This document shows, one piece after another, positions 8,593 through 16,390 of a stretch of DNA of 64,000 bases. Source of the stretch: Eshraghiella sp045129695 (GTDB lineage Bacteria > Bacillota > Clostridia > Lachnospirales > Lachnospiraceae); NCBI GenBank assembly GCA_045129695.1, contig JBGVJZ010000009.1, positions 1 through 64,000 on the forward strand. Reading direction: 5' to 3'. The translations under genes were made by a program, and so were the position numbers. The notes under the pieces were generated by a model, which did no database searches, had not been told where the DNA came from, and was given only the letters and a program-made list of their open reading frames with translations. The stretch's first letter is position 1. The number at the start of each line of letters is the position of its first letter.

Positions 8593-9436
8593 TGTATTGG
8601 AATTACATAATGTATGTAAAGATTACGGAGATTTTAAGCTTGATAACGTTAATATTAAGATTAACAGAGGCGGTATATGCGGTTTTATCGGTCAGAATGG
8701 TGCAGGTAAGACTACCACAATTAAATTAATTCTGGATGTTATTAAGAAGGATTCGGGCGAGATTAAGGTTTTCGGAGAGGATATGTTGTCAAATGGAAAA
8801 ACACTTAAAGATAGAATAGGTGTTGTATATGACGAAATGGGATTCCATGATTTTCTTACTCCAAAGCAGCTTAATAAAATATTTAAAGGCATATATAAAA
8901 ACTGGTGTGAAGAAGATTTTATGTCTTTTCTGAAAAAATTTTCATTACCTTTGAATAAAAAATGCGGAGTTTTTTCTCGTGGAATGAGAATGAAACTGCA
9001 AATTGCTGTTGCTATGTCACATAATGCAGAATTATTAATAATGGATGAGCCGACATCAGGTCTGGACCCTATTGTCAGAACAGAGATTTTGCAGATTTTT
9101 CAGGAATTTGTAATGGAGGAAAATCATACAATTCTATTTTCTACACATATCACCGGTGACCTTGAAAGAATTGCAGATGAAATTATATTTATCAATGGAG
9201 GAAAGGTAATCCTGTCAGGAAATACGCAAGAACTTCTTGAGAGCTACGGGATAATTAAATGTAATAAAGAGCAGTTGAAAATGATTGATACAGAAGATAT
9301 TGTTTCGGTAAGAAGTTCAGCTTTTTGTGAAGAGGTTATGGTTAGGAATAAGCAAAGCTGTACTGACAAATATCCGAATCTGGTTATGAACTCTGTTTCG
9401 CTTGAAGACATCCTGATTTTTAATGTTATTAAGTAA
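8585..9436 (+). CDS. ABC transporter ATP-binding protein
   Basis: 283 residues. Walker A GQNGAGKT at 36-43, a degenerate signature FSRGMRMKL, Walker B LLIMDEPTSGLDP and H-loop STH are all visible. ATG 8585 is chosen because AAGGAGAG at 8566-8573 is correctly spaced and the protein then starts with the usual beta strand. It would power the two membrane proteins encoded next. The operon layout (GntR, ATPase, two ABC-2 permeases) matches Bacillus Ytr-like and similar export systems; substrate not deducible. Confidence 0.9.
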   Translation: MNSVLELHNVCKDYGDFKLDNVNIKINRGGICGFIGQNGAGKTTTIKLILDVIKKDSGEIKVFGEDMLSNGKTLKDRIGVVYDEMGFHDFLTPKQLNKIFKGIYKNWCEEDFMSFLKKFSLPLNKKCGVFSRGMRMKLQIAVAMSHNAELLIMDEPTSGLDPIVRTEILQIFQEFVMEENHTILFSTHITGDLERIADEIIFINGGKVILSGNTQELLESYGIIKCNKEQLKMIDTEDIVSVRSSAFCEEVMVRNKQSCTDKYPNLVMNSVSLEDILIFNVIK

Positions 9437-9449
9437 GGAGGATTCGATA

Positions 9450-10220
9450 ATGAGAGGCCTGGTTTTAAAGGATTTTATATGCCTTAAGAAAAATTTAAAA
9501 ATGTTTACTTTTGTAACGCTGGGAGTTATAGCTATAGCTGTAATGTTTATTCTTAGCTCCAGATTTGGAAATATAGCCCATGGCTTAAATAATTATGACA
9601 GTACAGATACTATGGACAAGGATATTCTTATCAGTATGATTGAGTTGAGCATGCATTTTATACTTGTGATTCCGATGGCATTTGTAGGAAATATAATTGA
9701 TTGTTTTATTGAAGACAGAAAAGCTGAATTTTATAAAAATTTACTTTGTATGCCACTTAATAATTATGAAATTGTAGGAGCGAGATATATTTCTCTGGCG
9801 TTATATGTTCTGGTAGGACTATTATGCTCGGGACTTGCAGCTTTTTGTATGTGTATATGTTCGGATACGCTTGTATTTAAAGAAATGTTCTCGGTGGTAT
9901 TATTTATTGGAGGCCTTTTTATAATAGATGCCGCTTTTGGAATTACTTGTATATATGGTTTAGGTGCCAGATGGGGCAGGATAGCGTGTGTAATTCCAAT
10001 TGTTGTATTTTTTGTCATAGGAATATTTATGGGAGATAAAGCCATGCAGAAATATGAACATCTGCCAGATGAAGCGTATATAATGATTCTTTTTGATAAA
10101 ATCAAGAATTTATTAACTGATAATGGGGTTATTGTTGTGATGACTGCATTGGCGGTACTTGTGTGTTCTTATTTTGTTTCAGTTGTTATTCTTAAAAAGA
10201 AAAGAGGCTTGGGATTATGA
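9450..10220 (+). CDS. ABC-2 type transporter permease (first subunit)
   Basis: 256 residues with about six membrane segments (for example ~20-42, ~70-92, ~118-142, ~150-175, ~183-200, ~228-248) and the ABC-2 permease opening MRGLVLKDF. AAGGAGG lies just upstream of ATG 9450, ruling out the earlier in-frame starts inside the ATPase gene. It overlaps the next permease gene by four bases (ATGA), so the two are translationally coupled and probably form a heterodimer with two ATPases. Confidence 0.82.
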   Translation: MRGLVLKDFICLKKNLKMFTFVTLGVIAIAVMFILSSRFGNIAHGLNNYDSTDTMDKDILISMIELSMHFILVIPMAFVGNIIDCFIEDRKAEFYKNLLCMPLNNYEIVGARYISLALYVLVGLLCSGLAAFCMCICSDTLVFKEMFSVVLFIGGLFIIDAAFGITCIYGLGARWGRIACVIPIVVFFVIGIFMGDKAMQKYEHLPDEAYIMILFDKIKNLLTDNGVIVVMTALAVLVCSYFVSVVILKKKRGLGL

Positions 10221-10936
10221 TTGGACTTTTATATAAGGAATTTATTGCAACCAAAAGCAGGATGTTTGTGGTTTTTTCAATCCTGCATTTAATATTAATC
10301 AGTGTTCTGGCTTTGGGCAGTAATGGTAATGGTGAAACAGAAGTAATTACAATATATTTGTATTCTTTATATTTTGTTATAGTATTTATACTTATATTTT
10401 CTTATATTGGGATAGCTCTTGTTAAAAGTGACAACCAAAAACAAATTGAATATTATTTGAGTACACCGATAAAACATAAAGAATATATAATTGAAAAATA
10501 TATATTTTTATTAGGTGTATTTGCTTTTGTAACGATTATAATGGTTACTGAAGGGCTTATTATAAAAAACAATATTTCGATAGATGTCTCACATAACATG
10601 ATGAAAAATCTTTGGAAGCTTCTGCCGGTTATTATTGGCACAGCTATGATTTGTATGGCTGTTGAAATACCTGTCTATTATATTTTTGGAGTTGACAGAG
10701 GTAAGTCAGTAATAACAGGATTTGTAGTAATTATATTGTTTGTATTTGTCGGATATTTATTTTTTGGTGATTTAAGTGTATTGGATGAACTTAATTTATC
10801 TAAATTGCTTGAAATATTAAATAATAATAAAAAAATATTAAGAACTATGCAATTTGCAGTTCCGGCGGGGGCACTTTGTCTGACCTTCATTTCGAGCCTT
10901 GTTTCCATGTCGTTTTTTGAACGGATACGGAAATAA
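10217..10936 (+). CDS. ABC-2 type transporter permease (second subunit)
   Basis: 239 residues with six predicted membrane segments and the ABC-2 style start MIGLLYKEFIATKSRM. It belongs to the same family as the preceding gene and completes the transporter. Start overlaps the upstream stop (ATGA). No terminator is obvious after it; the pta promoter follows directly. Confidence 0.82.
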   Translation: MIGLLYKEFIATKSRMFVVFSILHLILISVLALGSNGNGETEVITIYLYSLYFVIVFILIFSYIGIALVKSDNQKQIEYYLSTPIKHKEYIIEKYIFLLGVFAFVTIIMVTEGLIIKNNISIDVSHNMMKNLWKLLPVIIGTAMICMAVEIPVYYIFGVDRGKSVITGFVVIILFVFVGYLFFGDLSVLDELNLSKLLEILNNNKKILRTMQFAVPAGALCLTFISSLVSMSFFERIRK

Positions 10937-10942
10937 TTTTAC

Positions 10943-10971
10943 TTGTATATCTTCTCCTTTCAAGGTATAAT
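10943..10971 (+). promoter_or_regulatory. Probable promoter of pta-ackA
   Basis: TTGTAT (10943-10948), a 17-bp spacer and perfect TATAAT (10966-10971). The leader of about 78 bases contains an 8-bp inverted repeat, CTTATTAA/TTAATAAG, at 11001-11027. Confidence 0.6.
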
Positions 10972-11055
10972 ATATTTAATTGTGTATAGGATTTTTTAGC
11001 CTTATTAATAATTAAATACTTAATAAGAAGACTACATAGGAAAGGAGTCATTTAT

Positions 11056-12054
11056 ATGGCATTTATTAATGAGATTAAAGTAAGGGCCAGAGCCTACAAA
11101 AAGAAAATTGTACTTCCGGAAGGAATGGATCGCAGAATCTGGGAAGCGGCAGTAACCAGTGTTCAGGAAAGTCTTGCAGAGGTTATTGTTATTGCTACTC
11201 CGGAAGAGGTAGAGAAATATAGCGAAGGTTTGGATATTACAGGAATTAAGATAATTGATCCACTCACTTCTGATAAGCTTGATGAGTACGTAGACAAGCT
11301 TGTCGAACTTAGAAGAAAAGTCGGAATGACTCCGGAAGAGGCAAGAAAGTTATTAACATCTGACTATATTTATTATGCATGTATGATGCTCAAGGATGGT
11401 TCGGCGGATGGTGTTGTATCAGGTGCATGTCATTCGACAGCCAACACACTGAGGCCGGCATTACAGCTTGTAAGACCGAAGCCGGGTGTTAAGCTTGTAT
11501 CGGCATTCTTCGTAATGGTTGTTCCTGATAAGACTCTGGGTGCTAACGGAACACTGATTTTCGGTGACTGCGGGCTTGAACAGGATCCTGATTCTGAGAA
11601 TCTTGCACATATTGCAATAGATTCAGCACATTCATTTGCCAAATTAATTGGAGAAGAACCGATAGTCGCTCTTTTATCCCATTCAACTAAGGGAAGCGCA
11701 AGACATCCTAATATCGATAAAGTTGCAAGAGCGGTTACGATTGCCAAGGAGCTTGATCCGGATGTTAAACTTGACGGTGAATTACAGCTTGACGCAGCAA
11801 TCATTCCTGAGGTAGCAGCATTTAAAGCACCTGACAGTGAACTTGCAGGTCATGCCAATGTTCTTATTTTCCCTAACCTTGATGCAGGAAATATCGGATA
11901 TAAGCTTGTACATAGATTTGCCAACGCTGAAGCTTATGGTCCTATTACGCAGGGTATTAACAAACCTGTTAATGACCTTTCGAGAGGTTGTTCAGCTCAT
12001 GACGTTGTAGGTGTTGTGGCACTTACTGCAGTACAGTCACAGTTGGATATCTAA
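11056..12054 (+). CDS. pta: Phosphate acetyltransferase
   Basis: 332 residues, the length of the short Pta class. It converts acetyl-CoA and phosphate to acetyl phosphate in the cytoplasm. Family features include KKIVLPEGMDRR at the start, GMTPEEARKLL, DGVVSGACHSTANTLRPALQ and the C-terminal FPNLDAGNIGYKL and GPITQGINKPVNDLSRGCS. AAAGGAG precedes the ATG. Followed 22 bp later by ackA; together they make ATP and acetate from acetyl-CoA, the main energy step of many anaerobes. Confidence 0.96.
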   Translation: MAFINEIKVRARAYKKKIVLPEGMDRRIWEAAVTSVQESLAEVIVIATPEEVEKYSEGLDITGIKIIDPLTSDKLDEYVDKLVELRRKVGMTPEEARKLLTSDYIYYACMMLKDGSADGVVSGACHSTANTLRPALQLVRPKPGVKLVSAFFVMVVPDKTLGANGTLIFGDCGLEQDPDSENLAHIAIDSAHSFAKLIGEEPIVALLSHSTKGSARHPNIDKVARAVTIAKELDPDVKLDGELQLDAAIIPEVAAFKAPDSELAGHANVLIFPNLDAGNIGYKLVHRFANAEAYGPITQGINKPVNDLSRGCSAHDVVGVVALTAVQSQLDI

Positions 12055-12076
12055 TTAATTCAAGTGGGGTGTAATA

Positions 12077-13270
12077 ATGAATATTTTAGTAATTAATTGT
12101 GGAAGTTCATCTTTGAAATTTCAGTTGATTGATTCTGATTCAGAAAAGGTTCTTGCAAAGGGAATCAGCGAGAGAATCGGAATAGATGGAAGACTTGTTT
12201 ACACACCGGCAGGTGGTACAAAGGAAACTCATGATAAAGCAATGCCGACACATACTGAGGCTATCAGATATGTACTTGAAGCATTAACTAATGAGGAAAC
12301 CGGTGTGATTAAGAGCCTTTCAGAAATCGGAGCGGTAGGGCATCGTGTAGTACATGGTGGTGAGAACTTTACATCATCTGTTGTAGTTAATGATGAGGTC
12401 AAAAAGGCTATTGAAGCATGTAATGATTTGGCGCCACTTCATAATCCTGCTAATCTGATTGGAATTAATGCCTGTCAGGAATTAATGCCGGATACTCCCA
12501 TGGTAGTTGTGTTTGATACAGCGTTCCATCAGACAATGCAAAAGCGTGCGTATATGTATGGTATTCCATATGAATACTATGACAAATATAAGATTAGAAA
12601 ATATGGTTTCCACGGAACCAGTCACAGCTATGTATCAAAGCGTGCAGCCGAGTTTATGGGAAGACCGTATGAAGAGCTTAAGCTTATTGTGTGTCATCTT
12701 GGTAATGGAGCTTCACTTTCGGCCGTTATGAATGGAAAGTGCGTAGATACTTCTATGGGACTTACACCTCTTGAAGGTCTTATGATGGGAACCAGAAGCG
12801 GTGATATTGATCCGTCAGTAGTTGAGTTTATTGCCAAGAAAGAGAAACTTGATGTTTCACAGGTTTTAAACATTCTTAATAAGAAATCGGGCTTGTATGG
12901 ATTATCAAAAGATTTGTCCAGTGATATCAGAGATATATGGGCAGGAATTGACAGCGGTAATGAATTTGCAGAGCTTGCAATGGATGTATTCTGCTACAGA
13001 ATTTCCAAATATATTGGTGCATTTGCAGCAGCGATGAATGGTGTTGATGCTATTGTATTTACTGCAGGCATTGGTGAGAACGACGGCAGAGTAAGAGAAA
13101 GAGTCTGTGTAAATCTTACTTATCTTGGTACTGAACTTGATTTGGATGCCAATAGTGTTAGAGGAGAAGAAGCGGTTATTTCAACTGAAGGCTCCAAGGT
13201 ATTACTTCTTGCAATACCGACCAATGAAGAGCTTGCAATTGCAAGAGAGACCTATGAACTGGTTAAATAA
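12077..13270 (+). CDS. ackA: Acetate kinase
   Basis: 397 residues, full length. It transfers phosphate from acetyl phosphate to ADP. Signature 1 (LVINCGSSSLKF) is at the N-terminus; signature 2 (GFHGTSHSYV) and the phosphate loop HLGNGASLS lie in the middle, and FTAGIGEND near residue 330. Operon partner of pta. Confidence 0.97.
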   Translation: MNILVINCGSSSLKFQLIDSDSEKVLAKGISERIGIDGRLVYTPAGGTKETHDKAMPTHTEAIRYVLEALTNEETGVIKSLSEIGAVGHRVVHGGENFTSSVVVNDEVKKAIEACNDLAPLHNPANLIGINACQELMPDTPMVVVFDTAFHQTMQKRAYMYGIPYEYYDKYKIRKYGFHGTSHSYVSKRAAEFMGRPYEELKLIVCHLGNGASLSAVMNGKCVDTSMGLTPLEGLMMGTRSGDIDPSVVEFIAKKEKLDVSQVLNILNKKSGLYGLSKDLSSDIRDIWAGIDSGNEFAELAMDVFCYRISKYIGAFAAAMNGVDAIVFTAGIGENDGRVRERVCVNLTYLGTELDLDANSVRGEEAVISTEGSKVLLLAIPTNEELAIARETYELVK

Positions 13271-13323
13271 GGTTTATTCCCGCAGACGGATTCTTATTTG
13301 AATTTCTTTCTGTAAAAAAATAT

Positions 13324-13352
13324 TTGACAAATATTTGTGTCATTAGTATAAT
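13324..13352 (+). promoter_or_regulatory. Consensus sigma-A promoter of yceD-rpmF
   Basis: Perfect TTGACA (13324-13329) and TATAAT (13347-13352) with a 17-bp spacer. The start codon follows only 15 bases after the -10 box, so the leader is very short (about 8-9 bases). Confidence 0.85.
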
Positions 13353-13367
13353 AATCAAGGTGTGCGT

Positions 13368-13931
13368 ATGAAACTCGATTTATCTAAGCTGATACTTGAG
13401 GGCTCCGGACGAAGAAATGTTAACGGAAATACTCAGGTTGAAAGAGTTACTAAACAGTATACGGTAGAGCCGGAATTTACAACTTACAGCTGCTCTTATG
13501 GTAATTATGATGTAATCAGTAAGAAACCGATTGAGCTTAATGTAGTTAATCTCGGCAATAACAAAATTAATATCTTCGGTGATGTGGAATTAGTTCTTGG
13601 AATTCCATGTGACAGATGTCTTAAGGTTGTTCCTTCGGAGATTTGTTTTGAAATGTCGCTTGATATAGATATGAATGATGAAGCTGACAGAACTGAAGAT
13701 GAAGAAGATTATCCTTTTGTGGATGGTCGTACAATTGATATTGATGGAATGCTTTATCCTGAAATTTTTATGAATTTGCCGACTAAGATTTTGTGCAGGG
13801 ATGATTGCAGAGGAATCTGCAGGAAATGTGGCAAGGATCTTAATGAGGGTGAATGTGGTTGTGACACTTTCGTTGCTGACCCGAGGATGGCTGTCATCAG
13901 TGATATTTTTAAGAATTTTAATAATAAGTAA
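13368..13931 (+). CDS. yceD: YceD/DUF177 family protein, probable 23S rRNA accumulation factor
   Basis: 187 residues. The family is encoded next to rpmF across bacteria and plants and is needed for normal 23S rRNA levels. Visible features are the central CDRC pair and a C-terminal Cys-rich segment (CRDDCRGICRKCG...CGC) that probably binds zinc. ATG 13368 is favoured because AAGGTG at 13357-13362 serves it; the GTG at 13362 overlaps that site. It ends 43 bp before rpmF. Confidence 0.88.
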   Translation: MKLDLSKLILEGSGRRNVNGNTQVERVTKQYTVEPEFTTYSCSYGNYDVISKKPIELNVVNLGNNKINIFGDVELVLGIPCDRCLKVVPSEICFEMSLDIDMNDEADRTEDEEDYPFVDGRTIDIDGMLYPEIFMNLPTKILCRDDCRGICRKCGKDLNEGECGCDTFVADPRMAVISDIFKNFNNK

Positions 13932-13974
13932 GTCGTTAAGCATGGCTTTTTATTTATAAAGGAGGTGTAAAACC

Positions 13975-14154
13975 ATGTCAATTTGTCCAAAGAATAAGTC
14001 ATCTAAGTCTCATAGAGATATGAGAAGAGCAAACTGGAAGATGAGCGCACCTAATTTAGTTAAGTGTAACAAGTGTGGAGCTCTTATGATGTCTCATAGA
14101 GTATGCAAGGCTTGTGGCTCATACAATAAGAAAGAGATTATTCCACAGGACTAA
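13975..14154 (+). CDS. rpmF: 50S ribosomal protein L32
   Basis: 59 residues, begun by a strong GGAGGTG site. The SKSHRDMRRANWK block and the zinc ribbon CNKCG...CKACG (two Cys pairs) identify L32, a small protein of the large subunit near the peptidyl transferase centre. The N-terminus MSICPKNKSS differs from the usual MAVPKRKTS start. Followed at once by a terminator. Confidence 0.95.
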   Translation: MSICPKNKSSKSHRDMRRANWKMSAPNLVKCNKCGALMMSHRVCKACGSYNKKEIIPQD

Positions 14155-14160
14155 TCCTGT

Positions 14161-14195
14161 AAAGACTTTTCGGATTTTTCCGAAAGGTCTTTTTT
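14161..14195 (+). terminator. Terminator after rpmF
   Basis: A 14-bp stem AAAGACTTTTCGGA/TCCGAAAGGTCTTT (one G-U pair) with a TTTT loop, followed by a T-run. It separates yceD-rpmF from plsX. Confidence 0.88.
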
Positions 14196-14209
14196 ATGTA
14201 AAAAAATAG

Positions 14210-14238
14210 TTGATTTATATTTTTATATCTAGTATATT
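14210..14238 (+). promoter_or_regulatory. Promoter of plsX-acpP
   Basis: TTGATT (14210-14215), 17-bp spacer, TATATT (14233-14238), about 70 bases before plsX. Confidence 0.7.
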
Positions 14239-14245
14239 AATCAAG

Positions 14246-14285
14246 TAGGTATCAGTATGTTAAATATAACATAACTTTTTACCTA
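14246..14285 (+). promoter_or_regulatory. Nested inverted repeat in the plsX leader (operator or RNA hairpin)
   Basis: An inner perfect repeat TATGTTA-AATA-TAACATA (14256-14273) is enclosed by an outer perfect repeat TAGGTA (14246-14251)/TACCTA (14280-14285), directly after the promoter. It could be a binding site for a fatty-acid-synthesis repressor or a hairpin in the leader RNA. It does not match the Bacillus FapR consensus convincingly. Confidence 0.55.
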
Positions 14286-14309
14286 AGTTAAACATTGGAG
14301 GTGCTTTAT

Positions 14310-15317
14310 ATGAGCAAGCCGGTTGTCGTGGCATTGGATGCTATGGGCGGCGACAATGCACCTGTTGAAATTATTAAGGGTGCTGTTGATGCTGTTAATG
14401 GAAGCGACAAGGTAATTGTTAAAGTAGTTGGACCGGAAGATGTAGTAAAAGCAGAACTTGCAAAATATACTTATGCTACGGAGCGAATTATAGTTGTTAA
14501 TGCTACGGAAGTAATTGAGACAGCTGAACCGCCGGTTATGGCTATTCGCAGGAAGAAGGATTCATCTTTAGTTGTTGCTTTAAATCTGGTTAAAAAAGGT
14601 GAGGCTGACGCTTTTGTCTCAGCAGGAAGTACAGGTGCAGTTCTCGTTGGAGCACAACTCATAGTTGGAAGAATTAAAGGTATAGACAGGCCACCGCTTG
14701 CACCTGTTCTGCCAACAGCAAACGGACCATCCTTATTGGTTGATTGCGGAGCTAATGTTGACGCACGTCCGGATCATCTTGTTAAATTTGCAAGAATGGG
14801 TTCAATTTACATGGAAAGTGTAATGGGAATTAAGAATCCTAAGGTTGCACTTGTTAATGTCGGTGCAGAGGAAGAGAAGGGTAATGCACTTGTCAAAGAG
14901 ACAATGCCTTTACTCAGAGAATGTAAGGATATTAATTTTATCGGAAGTATTGAATCCAGAGATATTCCGTCCGGCGGGGCAGATGTTATTGTGTGTGATG
15001 CTTTCGTAGGAAACTGCATTTTGAAAATGTTCGAAGGCGTAGGAACTACATTGATTGGTGAGCTTAAAGCCAGTATGCTTTCTTCTTTCAGAGGTAAGCT
15101 GGGTGCATTACTTGTAAAACCATCGCTTAAGAAGGTTCTTAAGAAATATGATGCAACTGAATATGGCGGAGCACCTATGATTGGGTTAAACGGCTTAGTA
15201 ATTAAGTCACATGGTTCATCTGATGCAAAAGAGATTAAGAACTCAATTTATCAATGCATATCCTTTGTTGAGGCAGATATTAGTAGTAAGATTAGAGAAT
15301 CAATTGCTAATGAATAA
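14310..15317 (+). CDS. plsX: Phosphate acyltransferase PlsX
   Basis: 335 residues. It makes acyl phosphate from acyl-ACP, the first step of phospholipid synthesis with PlsY (encoded at 37141-37800). VALDAMGGDNAP at the start, GSTGAV near 105 and DAFVGN near 230 are family motifs. GGAGGTG at 14297-14303 selects ATG 14310 over an upstream TTG. Neighbour acpP supplies the acyl carrier. Confidence 0.96.
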   Translation: MSKPVVVALDAMGGDNAPVEIIKGAVDAVNGSDKVIVKVVGPEDVVKAELAKYTYATERIIVVNATEVIETAEPPVMAIRRKKDSSLVVALNLVKKGEADAFVSAGSTGAVLVGAQLIVGRIKGIDRPPLAPVLPTANGPSLLVDCGANVDARPDHLVKFARMGSIYMESVMGIKNPKVALVNVGAEEEKGNALVKETMPLLRECKDINFIGSIESRDIPSGGADVIVCDAFVGNCILKMFEGVGTTLIGELKASMLSSFRGKLGALLVKPSLKKVLKKYDATEYGGAPMIGLNGLVIKSHGSSDAKEIKNSIYQCISFVEADISSKIRESIANE

Positions 15318-15358
15318 TTATTCAAACTATATTTTATTAATGAAAGGAATTAATTATT

Positions 15359-15589
15359 ATGGAATTTGAAAAATTACAGCAGATTATTGCAGAAGTATTG
15401 AATGTTGAAGCAGACGAGATTACTATGGAGACTACCTTCATAGATGATCTGGGAGCAGATTCACTTGATGTTTTCCAGATTATCATGGGTATTGAAGAGG
15501 AATTTGATATTGAGATTCCTAATGAAGCTGCTGAATCAATTGTAACAGTAGCTGATGCTGTTGAGCAGATTAAGAATGCAGGTAACTAA
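15359..15589 (+). CDS. acpP: Acyl carrier protein
   Basis: 76 residues, acidic. The phosphopantetheine attachment motif is DLGADSLD with Ser35. It carries acyl chains in fatty acid and phospholipid synthesis and is placed right after plsX, as in many Firmicutes. GAAAGGA precedes the ATG. Followed by a terminator. Confidence 0.96.
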   Translation: MEFEKLQQIIAEVLNVEADEITMETTFIDDLGADSLDVFQIIMGIEEEFDIEIPNEAAESIVTVADAVEQIKNAGN

Positions 15590-15628
15590 TGTTATTGCTT
15601 AATGCTGTTAACACGCATAGTGTGTATT

Positions 15629-15655
15629 AAAAGCCCATTTAATATGGGCTTTTTA
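15629..15655 (+). terminator. Terminator after acpP
   Basis: A 10-bp perfect stem AAAAGCCCAT/ATGGGCTTTT with a 5-base loop (15639-15643) and T-run. Partial read-through probably feeds rnc-smc-ftsY, because no strong promoter is visible before rnc. Confidence 0.85.
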
Positions 15656-15683
15656 AATTCTATAAAAATAGAAAAGGTGTTTT

Positions 15684-16376
15684 ATGACTAACGAACAATT
15701 GCAGAAATTTGAAAAAAAGATTAATTACAGTTTTACGGATTATGAACTGCTTAAGCTTGCATTAACACACAGCTCTTATGGAAATGAGGTATACCATAAC
15801 AAGCTTCATAATAATGAAAGACTTGAATTTTTGGGTGATGCTGTTTTAGAACTTACTGTAAGCCGTTATTTGTTCAATAATTACCAGGATATGCCTGAAG
15901 GCGAATTAACAAAGCTTCGGGCTAGTATTGTGTGCGAACCTACACTGGCTATATGTGCCAGACAGATAGAGCTTGATAAAATGATTTTACTCGGAAAAGG
16001 CGAAGAATTAACCGGTGGCAGATTCAGGGACTCCATTATAAGTGATGCTATGGAAGCACTTTTGGGCGCTATTTACAAAGATGGAGGCATTGAGTGTGCC
16101 ACAGGATTCGTGGAAAAATTTATTTTAAATGATATTGAAAATAAAAAATTATTCGTAGACAGCAAATCTGTTTTACAGGAAAGAATTCAGGCGGTTTACA
16201 AAGAAGGCCCGGTTTATAATCTTGTTGGTGAAAAAGGTCCTGACCACTGTAAGGAGTTTTATGTAGAAGTAATGCTGGAAGGTAAGGTTATAGGCAAAGG
16301 AAAAGGCAGAACCAAAAAAGCTGCTGAACAGCAGGCTGCATACGATGCAATTATCAAAATGCAGAATAACGATTAG
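15684..16376 (+). CDS. rnc: Ribonuclease III
   Basis: 230 residues. The RNase III signature NERLEFLGDAVLEL is at 44-57, the second catalytic region DAMEALLGAIYKDGG near 120, and a double-stranded RNA-binding domain fills ~155-228 (KKAAEQQAAYDAI). It processes rRNA precursors and double-stranded RNAs. It heads the conserved rnc-smc-ftsY cluster, 14 bp before smc. Confidence 0.96.
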   Translation: MTNEQLQKFEKKINYSFTDYELLKLALTHSSYGNEVYHNKLHNNERLEFLGDAVLELTVSRYLFNNYQDMPEGELTKLRASIVCEPTLAICARQIELDKMILLGKGEELTGGRFRDSIISDAMEALLGAIYKDGGIECATGFVEKFILNDIENKKLFVDSKSVLQERIQAVYKEGPVYNLVGEKGPDHCKEFYVEVMLEGKVIGKGKGRTKKAAEQQAAYDAIIKMQNND

Positions 16377-16390
16377 GATGGGTATGAAAT

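Noticed and set aside
14239..14300. FapR operator before plsX
   Set aside because: The repeat does not match the TTAGTACCT-type consensus well; reported only as an unidentified nested repeat.
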